A stretch of 64,000 nt of DNA from assembly GCF_002117485.1 (NCBI RefSeq), contig NZ_CP021030.1:2421001-2485000 (forward strand), read 5' to 3'. A program made the translations under genes and the position numbers. The notes beneath the pieces were generated by a model. It saw nothing but the letters and a program-made list of their open reading frames with translations. It was not told the origin of the DNA and did no database searches. Below are positions 9,084 through 21,378 of this stretch, in pieces. Every line of letters starts with the position of its first letter. The first letter of the stretch is position 1. Source of the DNA: Rhizobium sp. NXC14 (GTDB lineage Bacteria > Pseudomonadota > Alphaproteobacteria > Rhizobiales > Rhizobiaceae).

Positions 9084-10595
9084 CTATTCCGCAGCCAGAG
9101 GCTGATCGCCAGTATCCGGCGCGTTTGCGTCGCCAGGTGCCGTCTGGCAATTCATGTCTGGGAAAGCAACGATGCGCTTGCCGGAAAAATCCGTATGCAC
9201 GACGACGATGCCTTGCTCCTCGAAATAGCCGAGCAAACGGCGGGCGCGGCGTGCGGAATGGGTGCCATAGGCGCGGGCGATGCGTGCGTCCGACGGGCAC
9301 GGCTCATCGCAGACCGCGGCCTTGGCGAGCATCAGGAAGACGCCCTGCAGGTCGTCGGTGACTCGCGCCGATAGCGACAGTGCCGTTGCCCAGGCCTCCG
9401 TTCCGGCCGTCGCCGCATCGACTCCGGAGCGGGAGATCGCCACGCGCCTTCGAAAATCCGGCAGCGCGATCGGTGGTCCCGGCACGCGGCGCATGCGCAG
9501 CCGGACGAGAAAATCCTGGTAGAGTACGGAGTCGGTGCGAAAGCCGGATGCGGGATCGTCAAGAATTTCGGCAAGCACGCCGGCCAGGCGCTCCTCCCGT
9601 TCCTCGGGGGAGATCTCCACCTGGCTCGCCCTCGCCTCCACCGGCGCTGGGGATGCGGCCGGCGTCGAGCGCGAGAGTTCCGCCAGGATATCGGTCGTCG
9701 GCCGCGGCGCCGGCGGCGCGCGACGCATGATCGGGCGCTGAAATTCCTCCGGGTCAGGCGTGAAGATCAGGTCTTCCACATCCTGCGGCGCATCGGGCAA
9801 CGGCATCAGCTTGGGGCTCGATGAGCGCGCTGAGGTCTCCACCGCACCGATCTGGATCGGCAGCGGCCGGCGGGACAGGGCCGGCCCGAGGGCGACGAAA
9901 TTGCCGCGCTTCAGATCCCGGAACATTTCCGCCTGGCGCCGGTCCATGCCGAGCAGGTCGGCTGCGCGCGCCATGTCGATATCGAGGAAGGTGCGGCCCA
10001 TCAGGAAGTTCGAAGCTTCGGCCGCGACGTTCTTTGCGAGCTTGGCGAGCCGCTGCGTCGCGATCACCCCAGCAAGACCGCGCTTGCGGCCGCGGCACAT
10101 CAGATTGGTCATCGCGCCCAAGGACATCTTGCGCGCATCTTCCGAGACGTCTCCGCCGACCGACGGCGCAAACATCTGCGCCTCGTCCACGACGACCAGA
10201 ACGGGATACCAATATTCGCGATCGGCATCGAACATGCCGTTGAGGAAGGCGGCGGCAGCGCGCATCTGCTGCTCGATATCGAGACCTTCGAGCGTCAGAA
10301 CGCAGGAAACGCGATGCTGGCGGATGCGGTTGGCGATGCCTGCCAGTTCCGCCTCGGTGCGTTCGCCGTCGACGACGATATGGCCGAACCTGTCGCTGAG
10401 GGTGACGAAATCACCTTCGGGATCGATGATGACCTGCTGCACCCATTGGGCTGATTGCTCGAGTAGACGGCGGAGGAGATGCGATTTGCCGGAGCCTGAA
10501 TTGCCTTGCACGAGCAGACGGGTCGCCAGCAGCTCCTCGATATCGAGCGTCGCCGGAGCGCCGGACGCCAATCCCATATCGATGCCAACCTGCAA
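9084..10595 (-). CDS. HerA-like / DUF87 P-loop ATPase
   Basis: A 503-residue protein. Walker A is GNSGSGKS at about residues 32-39, Walker B is VLVVVDEAQ, and the CRGRKRGLAGVIATQR segment matches the arginine-finger/sensor region of HerA-FtsK-type translocases. The middle is a Pro/Ala/Arg-rich linker and the C-terminus carries a possible winged-helix (IARAYGTHSARRARRLLGYF). HerA proteins are hexameric DNA translocases that usually work with a NurA nuclease, but no nuclease gene is adjacent. The start is TTG at 10595, supported by GAGGA seven bases upstream; an in-frame ATG at 10577 is an alternative. The substrate is unknown. Confidence 0.8.
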   Translation of the reverse strand: MQVGIDMGLASGAPATLDIEELLATRLLVQGNSGSGKSHLLRRLLEQSAQWVQQVIIDPEGDFVTLSDRFGHIVVDGERTEAELAGIANRIRQHRVSCVLTLEGLDIEQQMRAAAAFLNGMFDADREYWYPVLVVVDEAQMFAPSVGGDVSEDARKMSLGAMTNLMCRGRKRGLAGVIATQRLAKLAKNVAAEASNFLMGRTFLDIDMARAADLLGMDRRQAEMFRDLKRGNFVALGPALSRRPLPIQIGAVETSARSSSPKLMPLPDAPQDVEDLIFTPDPEEFQRPIMRRAPPAPRPTTDILAELSRSTPAASPAPVEARASQVEISPEEREERLAGVLAEILDDPASGFRTDSVLYQDFLVRLRMRRVPGPPIALPDFRRRVAISRSGVDAATAGTEAWATALSLSARVTDDLQGVFLMLAKAAVCDEPCPSDARIARAYGTHSARRARRLLGYFEEQGIVVVHTDFSGKRIVAFPDMNCQTAPGDANAPDTGDQPLAAE

Positions 10596-10723
10596 TGCTG
10601 ATCCTCGCGGCGAAGAGACTCACATGAATGAAGTGCCATTCTTCCGAAACGGCAACACTCCGTCTATCAAAGAATAGACAGTTTTTCAGGGCCGAATTTC
10701 GCCAACTCACAGGACAATTCCGC

Positions 10724-11524
10724 TCACGCCCTCAGGCCGAATCCCTGCATCAGCCGCCGCGTGGCAAAATCGGGCTTGCCTGACGTGAAGACTGAAAAGT
10801 CGAAATTATCCGGATGCACGGCATCGGCAACCAGCGGCACCAGCGTGCGGGCGCGCCGCGCGATTGCCTCGGCCGGATCGAGCCAGTCGACCGGCCAGGG
10901 TGCAAGCCGGCGGAAGAGATTTGCCATGAAGGGATAGTGCGTGCAGGCAAGCACCACGATATCGGTCTTGTGACCCTCTTTCTCGACGAAGCACTGGTCG
11001 ATCTCGGCGAGCACGGCCTCGTCGGATACGGCGTCGCCGCGAATATAGGCTTCGGCCATGCGGGCAAGGTTTTCCGAGCCGACAAGACGCACGTGGCATT
11101 GCTGCGCGAAGGACTGAATGAGGTCGCGCGTATAGGCTCGCTTCACGGTACCCGGGGTTGCCAGCACCGAGACCAGCCCCGAACGCGTCCGCTCCGCCGC
11201 CGGTTTGATCGCCGGCACGGTGCCGACGAAGGTCATCTGAGGAAAGGCGGCGCGCAGGTCGGCGCCGACGAGCGTGAAAGCGGTGTTGCAGGCTATAATG
11301 CAGACTTCGGGATCATGCTCCTGAAGCAGCTTGCCGAAGAGCCCGATGATGCGCTCCTTCAGCGCCTGTTCTTCCCAACCACCATAGGGAAAGCCGGCAT
11401 CGTCGGCGACATAGATGAAGCCGCGCTCCGGCATCAGCACACGCGCCTCGCGCAGCACGGTCAGCCCGCCTATGCCCGAATCGAAGACGAGGACGGGCTT
11501 CAGCTCATTGGTCGGCGCTGTCAT
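10724..11524 (-). CDS. murI: Glutamate racemase (L-Glu to D-Glu for peptidoglycan)
   Basis: A 266-residue cofactor-independent racemase. The two catalytic cysteines are in IIACNTAF (C79) and VLACTHYPF (C194), and the [11 protein letters not shown] motif is at residues 14-24. It supplies D-glutamate for muropeptide synthesis in the cytosol. Its start overlaps the end of the upstream RNA methyltransferase gene by 20 bases, so the two are translationally coupled. AAGGAAG lies upstream of the ATG at 11524. Confidence 0.95.
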   Translation of the reverse strand: MTAPTNELKPVLVFDSGIGGLTVLREARVLMPERGFIYVADDAGFPYGGWEEQALKERIIGLFGKLLQEHDPEVCIIACNTAFTLVGADLRAAFPQMTFVGTVPAIKPAAERTRSGLVSVLATPGTVKRAYTRDLIQSFAQQCHVRLVGSENLARMAEAYIRGDAVSDEAVLAEIDQCFVEKEGHKTDIVVLACTHYPFMANLFRRLAPWPVDWLDPAEAIARRARTLVPLVADAVHPDNFDFSVFTSGKPDFATRRLMQGFGLRA

Positions 11525-12335
11525 CGGTTGGCGCTTCCTTGCCGGATCTGGTGGAACCGCCTTTACGCGGAGTGTTACGCGAAAAGCGATCGAGGGAGGA
11601 GATAACGCCGCGCAACACGCTGATTTCCTGTTCGGTGAAGGCCCGGCGGGAGAGAACAGCGCGAAGGTTGTCGACCATTTTCGGCTTTTTCGAGGGCGGA
11701 TGGAAATAGTTGCGCGAATCGAGCGCTTCTTCCAGCTGGTCGAACAGGCCGAAGAGCTGCTCCTTGGTGGAAGGCCGCTGCTCGAGCGCTTGGAACGGCA
11801 CGGCCTCCAGATCTTCCATGCCGGACTTCATCCATTCATAGGACATCAGAAGCACTGCCTGAGCAATATTCAGCGAGGCAAAGGCGGGATTGACCGGAAA
11901 GGTCACGATCTCGTCCGCCAGCGCTACTTCTTCATTGGTCAGCCCCCAACGCTCGCGGCCGAAGAGAATACCTGTTGCCTCGCCCGCCCGGAACCTTGTG
12001 CGCAGCGTCTGCGCGGCAAAAACCGGTGAGCGCACAGGCTTGTAGTTGTCGCGGCTGCGCGCCGTCGTTGCATACACGAAATTGAGGTCGGCAATCGCTT
12101 GCTCCAGCGTGTCATAGACCTTCGTCGCTTCTATCACGTGATCGGCCTTGGAGGCAGTCGCCTGCGCCTTCTCGTTCGGCCAGCCGTCGCGCGGATTGAC
12201 GAGGCGCAGTTCCGCAAGGCCGAAATTCGCCATGGCGCGCGCCACCATGCCGATATTCTCACCCATCTGCGGCTCGACCAGAATGATGGCTGGCCCTTCG
12301 GCCATAAGTTGACGCTCGCTGTTCGTGCCTGCCAT
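11505..12335 (-). CDS. TrmJ-like SPOUT tRNA/rRNA 2'-O-methyltransferase
   Basis: A 276-residue SPOUT-class enzyme of the TrmH family group 1 (TrmJ-like). Diagnostic blocks are [19 protein letters not shown] near the N-terminus, [16 protein letters not shown] (the knot segment) and [17 protein letters not shown], which binds S-adenosylmethionine. Bacterial TrmJ methylates position 32 of tRNA anticodon loops. The ATG at 12335 has AGGG upstream and lies four bases after the stop of the FUSC reading frame, so FUSC, this gene and murI form one operon. The exact RNA target is inferred from the family. Confidence 0.9.
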   Translation of the reverse strand: MAGTNSERQLMAEGPAIILVEPQMGENIGMVARAMANFGLAELRLVNPRDGWPNEKAQATASKADHVIEATKVYDTLEQAIADLNFVYATTARSRDNYKPVRSPVFAAQTLRTRFRAGEATGILFGRERWGLTNEEVALADEIVTFPVNPAFASLNIAQAVLLMSYEWMKSGMEDLEAVPFQALEQRPSTKEQLFGLFDQLEEALDSRNYFHPPSKKPKMVDNLRAVLSRRAFTEQEISVLRGVISSLDRFSRNTPRKGGSTRSGKEAPTDDSADQ

Positions 12336-12339
12336 GGTC

Positions 12340-14308
12340 TTATCCCTGTTTTGAGCGCGCAATAGCCTCGCCCGACGCAAACGGCAAGGTGTCGGCCTGC
12401 GGATAGAGCCTTTCCAGCGCCGAACCGATCATTTCGAGCCCCACCCGGGCGCCTTCTCGCGACACTGGCAAATGCCGTCCCGTCGTCCGCGACGCCTTGC
12501 GCTTGATGAAGAAACAAGCAGAGCCGCGTGGCGCAGCATCATCGATCAGCGCCAGATCCGCAGCGATCAGCTTCTCCTGATCAGTGACAGCCGTCGCTTC
12601 GTAATTCTTCGCCAGGATGCGTGCCCAATAGGTGCTGGAGAGGAAGATCGCCAGCGTTTGGCGGATTTGGCCCGGCCGCGTCACCACCGACCAGGAGGAG
12701 CCGAGCGGGCGGGCTGCCACCGTCGCCGATCGCATCGAGCAGGGCGCGCAGCGCCAGGAACCAGCGGTCGAGCGCCGTATCGAGCGCGCCGCGCGTGCGG
12801 GTGGGGAAAACGAGGAAAGCGACCGCCGTTCCGGCCGCCGCCCCGATCATGGTCTCGCCGATACGCAGCTTCAGGAGATCGAGCGTCAGCACGCCGGTCA
12901 TGCCGTAGACCAGACATAGCACGATCGAGATGAAGAAGGTCATCGTCGCGTAGGAAACCTGCAGGAAATAAAAGGCGAGGAAGATGCAGATGACCGCGAC
13001 TGGAATGGCGATCGCCGACTGGCCTGAAATGAGCGTTGCAAGCACGAGGCCCATGGCAATTCCGAGCACGGTGCCGAGTGAACGCGACAGCGCCTTCATC
13101 GCCGTATCACCACGCGAATTGGTGTTGGTGAAGACCAGAAAGGAGGCAAGCACTGCCCAGAACCAACGCTCGCGCGACAAAAGCAGGCCGAAACTCATGG
13201 CGATCGCCGCGGCGATCGTGATCTGCAACGCTGCTCTCAGCAGCGGGTTGGCCAACGAAAAATCGACCATCGGGGATTGTCCGGTGTCCTCGGCCGCATC
13301 GATACTGGAAAAAAAGTGGGCCTGACCCTGGTTGATCACTTCGCTCAGTTGCTGCCGCGCCTCACCGAGCCAGAGAAGCGCCCGCATGGTTTCACCCTGC
13401 GGCTGATCCTTGATGGCGTCGGCCATACCCTCATATCTTGCCAGCTCCGCCGTATCCGCTTCGATCACTGCGTGGACGAGTGCAAAGGGCGGCGGGCTCT
13501 GAACGCTCAGCACGATTGCGCTTTCAGCGGCAAGATGGGCATCGAAGAGCCGGATCGCCAGCTCCGCGGCCGAATCTGCGGCGCCGTCGAACACGCCCCC
13601 GGGCGGACGCGGGATGAAGGTCTCGGCCATCAGCACCGCCTCCTTCAGCCGATCCTCCAGTTGGCGCAGCTCCTGCCGGTCGTCGTCGCCGACATCGCCG
13701 CCGGCAACGGCAGCAAGCTTGAAGAGGATGTGGTTGATCCGGCCGCGGACGCTTTCGAGCGAGCGCAGTAGATCGCGCCGCCAATCGTCCGGCAGCAGCA
13801 CCGCCCTCACCACATGGCCGACAAGCACCGCGACAATTGGACCGAACGCCACTTCAGGCAGCTCGGCAAACGACGGCTGGAAATAGGCGCCCATGAAATA
13901 GGAGGTGAAAGCGAACATGCCGATCGCAAAGCCGCGGGGCCCGAACACCCGTGCGGCTGACGCCAGCGCGATCACTGCCAGAAAGACGAGATCGGAGAAA
14001 AATCGGTGATCCTCCAGCCCGGCCGCGATGCCCACAACGGCAATGCTTGCGCCACAACCGAGAAGCCGCGTCACCAGTTGGCGCGAATTGCCCTTGTCGC
14101 GCACAGCCACCCCGCCCTCGATCGACAGAACGATACCGAGGCCGAAGGCGGCCCTCGGCAATGGTGCGATCAGCGCCTGGATGGCAAGCAGGATCAAGAC
14201 CGAAAGGACGATGGTCAATGTCACCCGCGTCGCCATGCGAAGGCGTGACAGCGCCGGATCGTTGGCAAGCAGCCAGTCGCGAAACTGAAACTTGGAAGAC
14301 AAATGCAT
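12340..14308 (-). pseudogene. FUSC family inner-membrane transporter, frameshifted near 12,735
   Basis: Reading from ATG at 14308, the protein shows two blocks of about six transmembrane helices flanking a cytosolic region, the layout of FUSC/YccS/AaeB-type exporters. That frame continues to 12581, but after about residue 525 (RALLDAI) it turns into low-complexity text. A second frame on the same strand, one base offset, is open from 12735 to 12340 and encodes a sensible continuation (SWSVVTRPGQIRQTLAIF, then STYWARILAKNYEA). Its stop lies four bases before the trmJ-like start, exactly where an operon gene should end. The gene therefore looks broken by a small indel, perhaps with a short deletion. 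A sequencing error is the main alternative. Confidence 0.7.
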
Positions 14309-14382
14309 GAGCCCCTCATGCCATGACGATCGATAGATACCGCCGCGGGAGCGGAAATCAAACCGCCGCTCGAATGTCTCGC

Positions 14383-14925
14383 TTACTGGCCGTTGGCAAT
14401 CTGCGCCATGGTAGCCTTGAGCGAGATCGGCCCCTGCCCCTCCTCACCCTGAACCATGATGTCGTCGACGACGGATTTGCCATTCTCCTCGATTACCTCG
14501 AAACGCACCGTCGTAAAGTCATCTCTGTTGGGGGCGCCTTCCAGGCAAGTCGCTGCCTTGAATTTCACAGTCACCTCTGTCGTGCCGTTTGCCGGCTGGC
14601 CGTTTTCGATAGAGAGATCCTGCAGGGGGCAGGCATCCTGCCCGTTGACGATCACGTCATAGTCGAAGGGAGAAATGCCATCCTCGTCCGCAGCGGGGTT
14701 CTGAGCGGCTGCTTTGTACTTGTCGCTGAAATCCTTGCTGTAGAGCCGGCCGAGCATGCTTTCCTCGAAGACATCGATCCAGTCGCTGGCGTCGCTCGCC
14801 CAGTTCGTCTGCGTGTCCTTCATGATTTCCTTCACCGGCGCTGCCGCGTCAGCTGCAAGCGAGAGGCCAGGTGCGGCAGACCCGGCGGCAAGCAGGCCGG
14901 CGAACAGAACGGCGATCTTCATCAT
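14383..14925 (-). CDS. Secreted hypothetical protein (possibly DUF3828-like)
   Basis: A 180-residue protein when started at the double ATG at 14925. Residues 1-25 form a clear signal peptide (MMKIAVLFAGLLAAG, cleavage near SLAADAAA). The mature part contains DGISPFDYDVIVNGQDACPL and ends with SLKATMAQIANGQ; two cysteines could form a disulphide. The pattern (an N-terminal helix with YSKDFSDKYKAA, then beta-rich residues) resembles the DUF3828/NTF2-like periplasmic group, but I hold that only weakly. It stands alone, divergent from icd. An upstream frame extension to 14970 would hide the signal peptide and is not supported. Confidence 0.75.
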   Translation of the reverse strand: MMKIAVLFAGLLAAGSAAPGLSLAADAAAPVKEIMKDTQTNWASDASDWIDVFEESMLGRLYSKDFSDKYKAAAQNPAADEDGISPFDYDVIVNGQDACPLQDLSIENGQPANGTTEVTVKFKAATCLEGAPNRDDFTTVRFEVIEENGKSVVDDIMVQGEEGQGPISLKATMAQIANGQ

Positions 14926-15024
14926 GGTAAATGTCCGGGACTCGGGGCTCAGGCGGCGGAGGGTAGCCATTTTCCAGCACTTGGCAATGGAGGCAAAAAC
15001 GTCATGTCCCTGCCCGTTGCAGCT

Positions 15025-15052
15025 TTGCGTTCCCGGCTCACAATGCTATAGC
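15025..15052 (+). promoter_or_regulatory. Candidate promoter of icd
   Basis: TTGCGT (15025-15030) and TATAGC (15047-15052) are spaced by 16 bases, about 60 bases before the icd start codon. No other good match is visible in the gap. Confidence 0.4.
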
Positions 15053-15113
15053 GCTCCGGATTACATCACCCAGCCGGGGCAATATCCCCTTCCAAGCTTA
15101 ACGAGGCAGATAC

Positions 15114-16325
15114 ATGAAGAAGATCAAGGTCGCTAATCCCGTCGCCGATCTCGACGGCGATGAAATGACGCGCATCATCTGGCAGCTCATCAAGGATAAG
15201 CTGATCCATCCGTATCTCGACCTCGACATCGACTATTACGACCTCTCGGTCGAAAATCGCGACGCCACCAACGACCAGGTCACGGTCGACGCCGCCAACG
15301 CCATCAAGAAGTACGGTGTCGGCATCAAGTGCGCGACCATTACGCCTGATGAAGCCCGCGTGAAGGAATTCAACCTCAAGGAAATGTGGAAGAGCCCGAA
15401 CGGCACGATCCGCAACATCCTCGGCGGCGTCATCTTCCGCGAGCCGATCATTTGCCGCAACGTGCCGCGCCTCGTTCCCGGCTGGACGCAGCCGATCGTC
15501 GTCGGCCGCCATGCATTCGGCGACCAGTATCGCGCCACCGACTTCAAATTCCCAGGCAAGGGCAAGCTGACGATTAAGTTCGTCGGCGAAGACGGCACCG
15601 TCATCGAAAAGGAAGTCTTCAACGCGCCGGGCGCCGGGGTTGCCATGGCCATGTACAACCTTGATGAATCGATCCGCGAATTCGCCCGCGCCTCGATGAT
15701 GTACGGCCTGATGCGCAAGTGGCCGGTCTATCTTTCGACCAAGAACACCATCCTCAAGGCCTATGACGGCCGCTTCAAGGACATCTTCGAGGAAGTCTAC
15801 GAGACCGAATTCAAGGATCAGTTCAAGGAAGCCGGCATCACCTACGAACACCGCCTGATCGACGACATGGTCGCTTCGGCCCTGAAGTGGTCCGGCGGTT
15901 ATGTCTGGGCCTGCAAGAACTATGACGGCGATGTTCAGTCCGATACCGTCGCCCAGGGCTTCGGCTCGCTCGGCCTGATGACCTCGGTTCTGCTGACGCC
16001 GGACGGCAAGACGGTTGAAGCCGAAGCGGCTCACGGCACGGTCACCCGCCACTACCGCCAGCACCAGAAGGGTCAGGAAACCTCGACGAATTCGATCGCG
16101 TCGATCTTCGCATGGACCCGAGGCCTCGCCCACCGCGCCAAGCTCGATGACAATGCCGAACTTGCCAAGTTCGCTTCGACGCTCGAAAAGGTCTGCGTCG
16201 ACACCGTCGAATCCGGTTTCATGACAAAGGACCTGGCGCTGCTGATCGGCCCCGATCAGCCGTGGCTCTCGACCACCGCTTTCCTCGACAAGATCGATCA
16301 GAACCTGCAGAAGGCAATGGCGTAA
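15114..16325 (+). CDS. icd: Isocitrate dehydrogenase, NADP-dependent
   Basis: A 403-residue enzyme of the eukaryote-like NADP-IDH subfamily, which is the type Rhizobiales use. It oxidatively decarboxylates isocitrate to 2-oxoglutarate in the TCA cycle. Visible landmarks are [19 protein letters not shown] at the N-terminus, the substrate-loop segment [14 protein letters not shown], the metal-binding region [20 protein letters not shown] and the nucleotide-binding [13 protein letters not shown]. Length is standard. It is followed by a GC-rich hairpin that probably ends its transcript. Confidence 0.97.
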   Translation: MKKIKVANPVADLDGDEMTRIIWQLIKDKLIHPYLDLDIDYYDLSVENRDATNDQVTVDAANAIKKYGVGIKCATITPDEARVKEFNLKEMWKSPNGTIRNILGGVIFREPIICRNVPRLVPGWTQPIVVGRHAFGDQYRATDFKFPGKGKLTIKFVGEDGTVIEKEVFNAPGAGVAMAMYNLDESIREFARASMMYGLMRKWPVYLSTKNTILKAYDGRFKDIFEEVYETEFKDQFKEAGITYEHRLIDDMVASALKWSGGYVWACKNYDGDVQSDTVAQGFGSLGLMTSVLLTPDGKTVEAEAAHGTVTRHYRQHQKGQETSTNSIASIFAWTRGLAHRAKLDDNAELAKFASTLEKVCVDTVESGFMTKDLALLIGPDQPWLSTTAFLDKIDQNLQKAMA

Positions 16326-16349
16326 GCCCGTCTTTTCGCAATAGCATTG

Positions 16350-16380
16350 AACGGCGGGGATTTCCCCGCCGATTTCATTT
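16350..16380 (+). terminator. Terminator hairpin after icd
   Basis: Perfect 8-base arms CGGCGGGG (16352-16359) and CCCCGCCG (16364-16371) surround a 4-base loop, followed by an A/T-rich tail. It ends just before the ribosome-binding site of the next gene, so read-through control is possible. Confidence 0.6.
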
Positions 16381-16390
16381 GGGAGAGAAA

Positions 16391-16837
16391 ATGACGGTGA
16401 CCGTGCACCCGCTCAAACCTTCAGATCGTGCCGCCTGGGAGCCGTTATGGGCAGCTTACCAGCGGTTCTACGAAGTGGTTATCCCGGCCGAGACGACCGA
16501 TCTTACCTGGGCTCGCTTCCACGATCCCGACGAACCCATGCATGCGCTTGGCGCCTTCGACGAAGACGGCCGCCTCGTCGGCATCGTGCATGCCATCTTC
16601 CATCGGTCCTGCTGGCTGCCGCAATGGACCTGCTATCTGCAGGATCTCTATGTCGAAAACAGTCAACGCGGGCTCGGCACCGGAGCCGCGCTGATCGAAG
16701 GCGTCGCCGAGCTTGCCCGCTCAACGGGTGCCGGCAGGCTTTACTGGATGACTCATGAAAGCAATGCGACCGCGCGGCGCCTCTACGACAGGATCGCCGA
16801 GCGCTCGGGTTTCATCCAGTACCGCAAAGCGCTCTAG
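16391..16837 (+). CDS. GNAT family N-acetyltransferase
   Basis: A 148-residue acetyltransferase. Motif A is visible as LQDLYVENSQRGLGTGAALIEG (R-G-L-G-T-G), and the C-terminal TGAGRLYWMTHESNATARRLYD segment is the typical GNAT motif B, with LYDRIAERSGF as the final strand-helix. The ATG at 16391 is preceded by GGAGAG at 16382. It lies between the icd terminator and a GST gene. The substrate is unknown; the LYWMTHESN signature is common among small-molecule or amino-acid acetyltransferases. Confidence 0.88.
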   Translation: MTVTVHPLKPSDRAAWEPLWAAYQRFYEVVIPAETTDLTWARFHDPDEPMHALGAFDEDGRLVGIVHAIFHRSCWLPQWTCYLQDLYVENSQRGLGTGAALIEGVAELARSTGAGRLYWMTHESNATARRLYDRIAERSGFIQYRKAL

Positions 16838-16904
16838 CTCCGGGCTTGCACAAAGACTTCGCCGCGCTATTGATTCCGCACAACAGCGTCACGAGGAGGA
16901 CGTC

Positions 16905-17531
16905 ATGAGCGAAGAGCTGGTATTCTATACGAACCCGATGTCGCGCGGCCGCATCGCGCGTTGGATGCTGGAGGAGATCGGCCAGCCCTATCGTACCGAG
17001 CTGCTGACTTTCGGCGAAACCATGAAGGCGCCGGAATATCTTCGGGTCAATCCGATGGGCAAAGTGCCGGCAATCCGCCACGGCGACACCGTCGTCACCG
17101 AATGTGCAGCGATCTGCGCCTATCTGGCAGAAACTTTCCCGGAAAAGAGCCTGGCGCCGAGGCCGGAGGAACGCGCCCGCTATTACCGCTGGATGTTCTT
17201 TGCTGCCGGCCCCCTGGAATCGGCGGTAACGATGAAGGCGCTCGGCTTCGAAATCCCTGCGGAACGCCTACGCATGGCCGGTTGCGGCGGTTTCGGCGAC
17301 GTCATGAATACACTTGAGATGGCGGTCTCCCAATCGACCTACGTCACCGGCGAGCGCTTTACCGCCGCCGACGTCTATGTGGGTGCGCATATCGGCTGGG
17401 GTCTCGGCTTTGGCAGCATCGAAAAGCGCCAGGCCTTCATCGACTATTTCGGCCGCATCAGCGAGCGCGAGGCCTACAAACGCGCGAACGCATTGGACGA
17501 CGAGGCCGGCAAGACGATGCAGGCTGCCTGA
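16905..17531 (+). CDS. Glutathione S-transferase family protein
   Basis: A 208-residue protein. The N-terminal thioredoxin fold is clear (LVFYTNPMSRGRIARWML, then NPMGKVPAIRHGDTVVTECAAI, containing the cis-proline and the Glu-Cys/Ser gamma-glutamyl site). The all-helical C-terminal domain follows from about residue 85. In place of the usual catalytic Ser or Cys near residue 11 it has NPMSRGR, so Ser13 is the best candidate. AGGAGGA sits at 16893-16899, six bases before the ATG. It may be co-transcribed with the upstream GNAT. The electrophile substrate is unknown. Confidence 0.9.
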   Translation: MSEELVFYTNPMSRGRIARWMLEEIGQPYRTELLTFGETMKAPEYLRVNPMGKVPAIRHGDTVVTECAAICAYLAETFPEKSLAPRPEERARYYRWMFFAAGPLESAVTMKALGFEIPAERLRMAGCGGFGDVMNTLEMAVSQSTYVTGERFTAADVYVGAHIGWGLGFGSIEKRQAFIDYFGRISEREAYKRANALDDEAGKTMQAA

Positions 17532-17578
17532 CTGTCAATCCGGCGCGACGTCCGGAACGCCGCGCCGGGATCCAGCCG

Positions 17579-18430
17579 TCAGGCAAGCGGCATGTGAATA
17601 TCCGTCATCAGTTCTGTCGGCGGCACATCGCGCGGATTGTTGAGATATTCCTCGAACATGACACTGTCCTTCAACTGTCGTCCCGAGTTCGGCAGCCATT
17701 CGGAATAAAGCCACTGATAGGCCTTATACATGTCCGCATAAGGACCCTTATGGCGCAGGACGGCATAGTTGCCACCCTCGATCCTATGTCGCTCGAACGG
17801 CGCTTCGGTGGGAACTCCTGGGGTGCTGGTGACGCAGGCGATGGAGCGCAGTTTTTCGGCCGGCACGATGTCGGGATCGTCGAGATAGACGCCGATCATC
17901 CGCATATCCGGCTTGGCAAGGCCGCGGGCGTAAAGCGTGCCGAACAATGTTTCGAAGGCTTTGCCGATCTGCATGTAGGAACCGGTGTGGGCGACGCCGA
18001 TCAGCTCGATCGGCTCGATCTGCCGCAAGGTAACATCAAACACGACTTTTGACTTTCCGTTAGGTGAGGGTTGGAACGCTGCATGGCCTCCCTCTTTCCG
18101 GTAGCGCGCCGGCGGCATGCCATAGACCGATTTGAAGATGCGGTTGAAAGATTGGAGATTGGGATAGCCTGATCGCTTCCCAATATCACTGACGGCAAGC
18201 TCCGTGCGGACGATCTCGCCCGCGGCGCGATGCAGCCTGAGCCGCTTGACGGTGGCCGCCAGCGTCTCGCCATAGATCGCCCGGTAAATCCTGTGCCAGT
18301 GATAGCTCGACAAACAGGCGATCTCGGCCAGACGTTCCATATCCAGCTCTTCATCGAGATGGTCGTGAATGTAGGCCGAAACCCGTCTTAGACGGGTCTC
18401 GTAAAGCGCCCATGCCGTGCCGCCGTTCAT
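17579..18430 (-). CDS. AraC family regulator with GyrI-like effector domain
   Basis: A 283-residue protein with two domains. Residues ~10-110 hold the double helix-turn-helix AraC DNA-binding domain (MERLAEIACLSSYHWHRIYRAI, then VSDIGKRSGYPNLQSFNRIFK). Residues ~125-283 match the GyrI-like small-molecule-binding fold (VTLRQIEPIELIGVAHTGSY and FERHRIEGGNYAVLRHKGPY). This is the Rob/SoxS-like arrangement seen in multidrug or stress regulators, with the HTH at the N-terminus. It converges with the GST gene. Its target genes cannot be read from the window. Confidence 0.9.
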   Translation of the reverse strand: MNGGTAWALYETRLRRVSAYIHDHLDEELDMERLAEIACLSSYHWHRIYRAIYGETLAATVKRLRLHRAAGEIVRTELAVSDIGKRSGYPNLQSFNRIFKSVYGMPPARYRKEGGHAAFQPSPNGKSKVVFDVTLRQIEPIELIGVAHTGSYMQIGKAFETLFGTLYARGLAKPDMRMIGVYLDDPDIVPAEKLRSIACVTSTPGVPTEAPFERHRIEGGNYAVLRHKGPYADMYKAYQWLYSEWLPNSGRQLKDSVMFEEYLNNPRDVPPTELMTDIHMPLA

Positions 18431-18515
18431 GTCAAAGCCTTATGCAAACCGAACGACCACAGACAACCATATATCGAATTGACAAATCCTGCGGACCTGC
18501 TGCGGAAGCTGAAAC

Positions 18516-18544
18516 GAAAAAAGGCGGAAGCCGAGCCTCCGCCG
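18516..18544 (-). terminator. Terminator of alaS
   Basis: Arms GGCGGA (18523-18528) and TCCGCC (18538-18543) are followed on the minus strand by a T-run (A-run at 18516-18522). It lies about 30 bases past the alaS stop. Confidence 0.7.
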
Positions 18545-18569
18545 TTTGAAAATCCCGCAGATCTGATGA

Positions 18570-21224
<2,655 letters not shown>

Positions 21225-21307
21225 TCTATGCCCTTCAATGCTGCCGTAGGCAGATAAATTCAAATCCATCGGCTTTTAACGTTCGCCTCCGCCACTGTCC
21301 AGCCGAC

Positions 21308-21347
21308 AAACAAAACCGGCCGCATTCTGATGAGGGAATGCGGCCGG
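21308..21347 (-). terminator. Terminator of recA
   Basis: A perfect 12-base stem (CCGGCCGCATTC at 21317-21328 with GAATGCGGCCGG at 21336-21347) is followed on the minus strand by TTTTGTTTG. It begins about 30 bases after the recA stop. Confidence 0.85.
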
Positions 21348-21378
21348 CTGAGATTTCAAATCAGTTCAAGCGCGAAAA

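Noticed and set aside
12581..12735. C-terminal tail of the first FUSC frame as genuine protein
   Set aside because: It reads as low-complexity Pro/Gly/Ala text, whereas the offset frame continues with sensible sequence to the operon junction.
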